Assembly (NCBI GenBank): GCA_021298935.1 | Contig: JAJTHR010000343.1 | Coordinates: 1 to 7,986 of the forward strand | DNA from: Parachlamydia sp. | GTDB taxonomy: Bacteria > Chlamydiota > Chlamydiia > Chlamydiales > Parachlamydiaceae | Reading direction: 5' to 3' | Length of the DNA stretch: 7,986 bases | In this document: positions 6,520 to 7,986 of the stretch, piece after piece | Position numbering within the stretch: the stretch's first letter is position 1 | Layout of the letters: the number at the start of each line of letters is the position of its first letter | Program-made: the position numbers and the translations under genes | The notes under the pieces: generated by a model | Seen by the model: only the letters and a program-made list of their open reading frames with translations | The model's database searches: none | Told to the model about the DNA's origin: nothing

Positions 6520-6571
6520 TAGATCTAATTTACAATTTATTATAAAATGGTTTTCAAAACGAGGAGTTAAT

Positions 6572-7060
6572 ATGAATGATAAAATCTATCAAGCATTAAA
6601 TGAGCAAATTAAACACGAATTTTATTCTGCACAGCTCTATCTTTCAATTGCCTCTTATTTTGAAAACATTCCCCTTGAAGGTTTTTCAAAATGGTTTAGA
6701 AAGCAGGCGGAAGAAGAGCGCGAACATGGAATGAAAATCTATCAGTATATTCTCGATCGCAACCGCCATGTGCAGTTACGGGCGATTGATCAGCCTCCCG
6801 CCGAATTCGAATCCATTGAAGCAATATTTGCCAAGTCCCTAGAGCATGAGCGCAAAGTCAGCCATTGGATCAACGAAATTTATGAAATGGCTTCACTAGA
6901 GAAAGACCATGCCACCCACATTTTTCTTCAATGGTTTATTACTGAACAAGTCGAAGAAGAAAAAAATGCGCAAGACAATCTCGATCAAATTCGTTTGATT
7001 GGCGACGATAAAGCCGCTCTTTTTGTCCTCGATCAAAATTTTGCTCAAAAGAGTAGTTAA
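6572..7060 (+). CDS. ftnA: Non-haem ferritin (FtnA-type)
   Basis: This 162-residue protein assembles into the 24-subunit iron-storage shell and oxidises Fe(II) at a diiron centre in each subunit. The centre is intact: Glu16, Tyr23, Glu49, His52, Glu93, Gln126 and Glu129 fall at the positions of E. coli FtnA shifted by one, and Glu48, Glu125 and Glu128 could supply a third iron site. The four-helix bundle is complete and the length is typical. No haem-ligand methionine in the bacterioferritin position is evident. A strong GAGGAG site lies 5 nt before the ATG. The 52-bp gap upstream is AT-rich, with a TATAAA-like element at 6541-6546 but no convincing -35. No Fur box could be recognised. The next gene starts 3 nt after the stop, so the two are probably cotranscribed. 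Confidence 0.95.
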   Translation: MNDKIYQALNEQIKHEFYSAQLYLSIASYFENIPLEGFSKWFRKQAEEEREHGMKIYQYILDRNRHVQLRAIDQPPAEFESIEAIFAKSLEHERKVSHWINEIYEMASLEKDHATHIFLQWFITEQVEEEKNAQDNLDQIRLIGDDKAALFVLDQNFAQKSS

Positions 7061-7063
7061 TGC

Positions 7064-7986
7064 ATGCTTCCTAGTCTTTCCGCCACTTCTGTCCGCTTGA
7101 CGACAGCTTGGGTGTTTCAGACTACGATTAAAATCGCCACTTTTGTGGCGATTGCCCTGGCAGCCCTCATTTCTCTAAAATATCTTTATGATAAGATCCA
7201 TTTAAGGCCTGTGAAAAACAACACTTTTTCCCTTTCTCAGTTGGGCGTCAATCGCATCACGTTCGACCAGTTAGCGGCAAATACAATGGCTTTTGAAGCA
7301 AGGCTTCCGTTCCCTACCCAATTGAATAAAATTGAAAATTTAGTGGCGCAAGGGTTGGCGGACAAACTGGACATTGAGAGCCAGGCCAACGCAACACGCC
7401 CAATCCTGCATCAAAAAACGGTGCAGCTGATCAATGACTTTTTAGAAATAAAAAGAAGGGATGGCACAGCGATTGAGCAGGCACTGTATTCTGAAATGAC
7501 GCAAGAGCAATTTATTGATCGTCTCTTAATCAAGCGTCCGCTTGTTTTCCATCTCAATACAGACAAGTATTTATTGCAAACAGCCGAACAAGGCAGTGGG
7601 GGATTTGAAGCGATTGGAAAAGAAGGAGAGGCTTTGCCCCTCACACTACAGAACTATCTCTCTTATGATGAAATGCAAATTTCTGCATTGCTCGGCGTTT
7701 CTACGCCCACCTATTTTATCAATAGCGGCAAAAGATACAATCGCGGCCTCCTTTCTCAAGAAGACTATCAAAAAACAGGCGTTTATGTCGGGCTTGTGGG
7801 TGCCCGCTTTGAAAGAGAAAATCTGATGGAATGGCAGCACATGATCGTAACCCCGAACCAAAATACCCCTGAAAATGGGTATGGGGAAGAGGCGCCAAGT
7901 GCTTATCAAAAGATGTGGGCTAATTTTTATGGGTATCCCTTAAAAACCTTTGAAGAGACCAGGCAGGATCGTTCTGGGCGGTACCT
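7064..7986 (+). CDS. Membrane-anchored protein resembling the MavL-like/DUF4804 family (3' end outside window)
   Basis: The frame from ATG 7064 is open for 307 codons to the window edge. One membrane segment at about residues 20-42 is flanked by a short N-terminus, so the rest would be held at a membrane. The soluble part has family-like motifs: PLTLQNYLSYDEMQISALL (192-210), PTYFINSGKRYNRG (215-228) and GVYVGLVGARFE (239-250), followed by MEWQHMIVT (255-263) and MWANFYG (284-290). From memory these resemble DUF4804, also called MavL-like, known from Legionella effectors and environmental chlamydiae. Legionella MavL has been described as a macrodomain ADP-ribosylarginine hydrolase. I cannot verify this and do not claim the activity here. 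The ribosome site is weak. The start lies 3 nt after the ferritin stop, which suggests translational coupling. An ATG overlapping the ferritin stop at 7060 leads to a stop after four codons. Confidence 0.75.
   Translation, partial: MLPSLSATSVRLTTAWVFQTTIKIATFVAIALAALISLKYLYDKIHLRPVKNNTFSLSQLGVNRITFDQLAANTMAFEARLPFPTQLNKIENLVAQGLADKLDIESQANATRPILHQKTVQLINDFLEIKRRDGTAIEQALYSEMTQEQFIDRLLIKRPLVFHLNTDKYLLQTAEQGSGGFEAIGKEGEALPLTLQNYLSYDEMQISALLGVSTPTYFINSGKRYNRGLLSQEDYQKTGVYVGLVGARFERENLMEWQHMIVTPNQNTPENGYGEEAPSAYQKMWANFYGYPLKTFEETRQDRSGRY

Noticed and set aside
6520..6571. Fur box or iron-responsive site before ferritin
   Set aside because: The AT-rich gap contains short palindromes such as TAGATCTA, but nothing matching the known Fur consensus.
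7411..7909. Several 77-94 codon open frames on both strands
   Set aside because: They overlap the long uninterrupted frame starting at 7064, which has coherent domain motifs and a membrane anchor.
1..7986. tRNA, rRNA, CRISPR array or complete insertion sequence
   Set aside because: No cloverleaf, rRNA signature, regularly spaced repeat or intact transposase frame was seen by eye.

Overview
The window reads as a dense, moderately AT-rich Gram-negative chromosome fragment. A lipoprotein signal on the solute-binding protein and an outer-membrane beta-barrel gene show the two-membrane envelope. A long leucine-rich-repeat protein, polyamine uptake, a cysteine-bearing small porin-like protein and a membrane-anchored protein resembling a family I associate with Legionella and environmental chlamydiae together suggest an amoeba-associated intracellular bacterium. 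My best guess is a Parachlamydia-like organism, with Legionellales as the alternative. This is inference from gene content, not a taxonomic assignment.

Layout. Positions 1-116 hold no firm gene but end in a strong GC-rich hairpin (93-128) that swallows the start codon of the first gene. The LRR gene (117-1502, +) is made almost wholly of repeats, is visibly more AT-rich than what follows, and seems to have lost its last half-repeat by a 2-nt frameshift. Convergent to it is a five-gene minus-strand operon transcribed from about 5600 down to 1526: potA (ATPase), potB and potC (permeases), potD (binding lipoprotein), then an 82-residue membrane protein built from two copies of one segment. Junctions are overlapping or nearly abutting: 8-nt overlap, ATGA overlap, 0 nt, 2 nt.

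The 132-bp divergent region 5566-5697 carries a credible extended -10 promoter for the pot operon, overlapped by a 20-bp palindrome that looks like an operator. Rightward of it come a secreted beta-barrel protein (5698-6519), a ferritin (6572-7060) and, 3 nt after the ferritin stop, an ORF that runs off the window (7064 to the end) and encodes an N-terminally membrane-anchored protein, tentatively MavL-like/DUF4804.

How the genes work together: PotABCD would import polyamines from the host or environment. The ferritin stores iron and protects against Fenton chemistry. The beta-barrel contributes to the outer membrane. The points most worth checking are the altered ligand pocket of PotD, the duplicated mini-membrane protein coupled to potD, the operator-like palindrome, the hairpin on the LRR start and the ferritin-coupled anchored protein.
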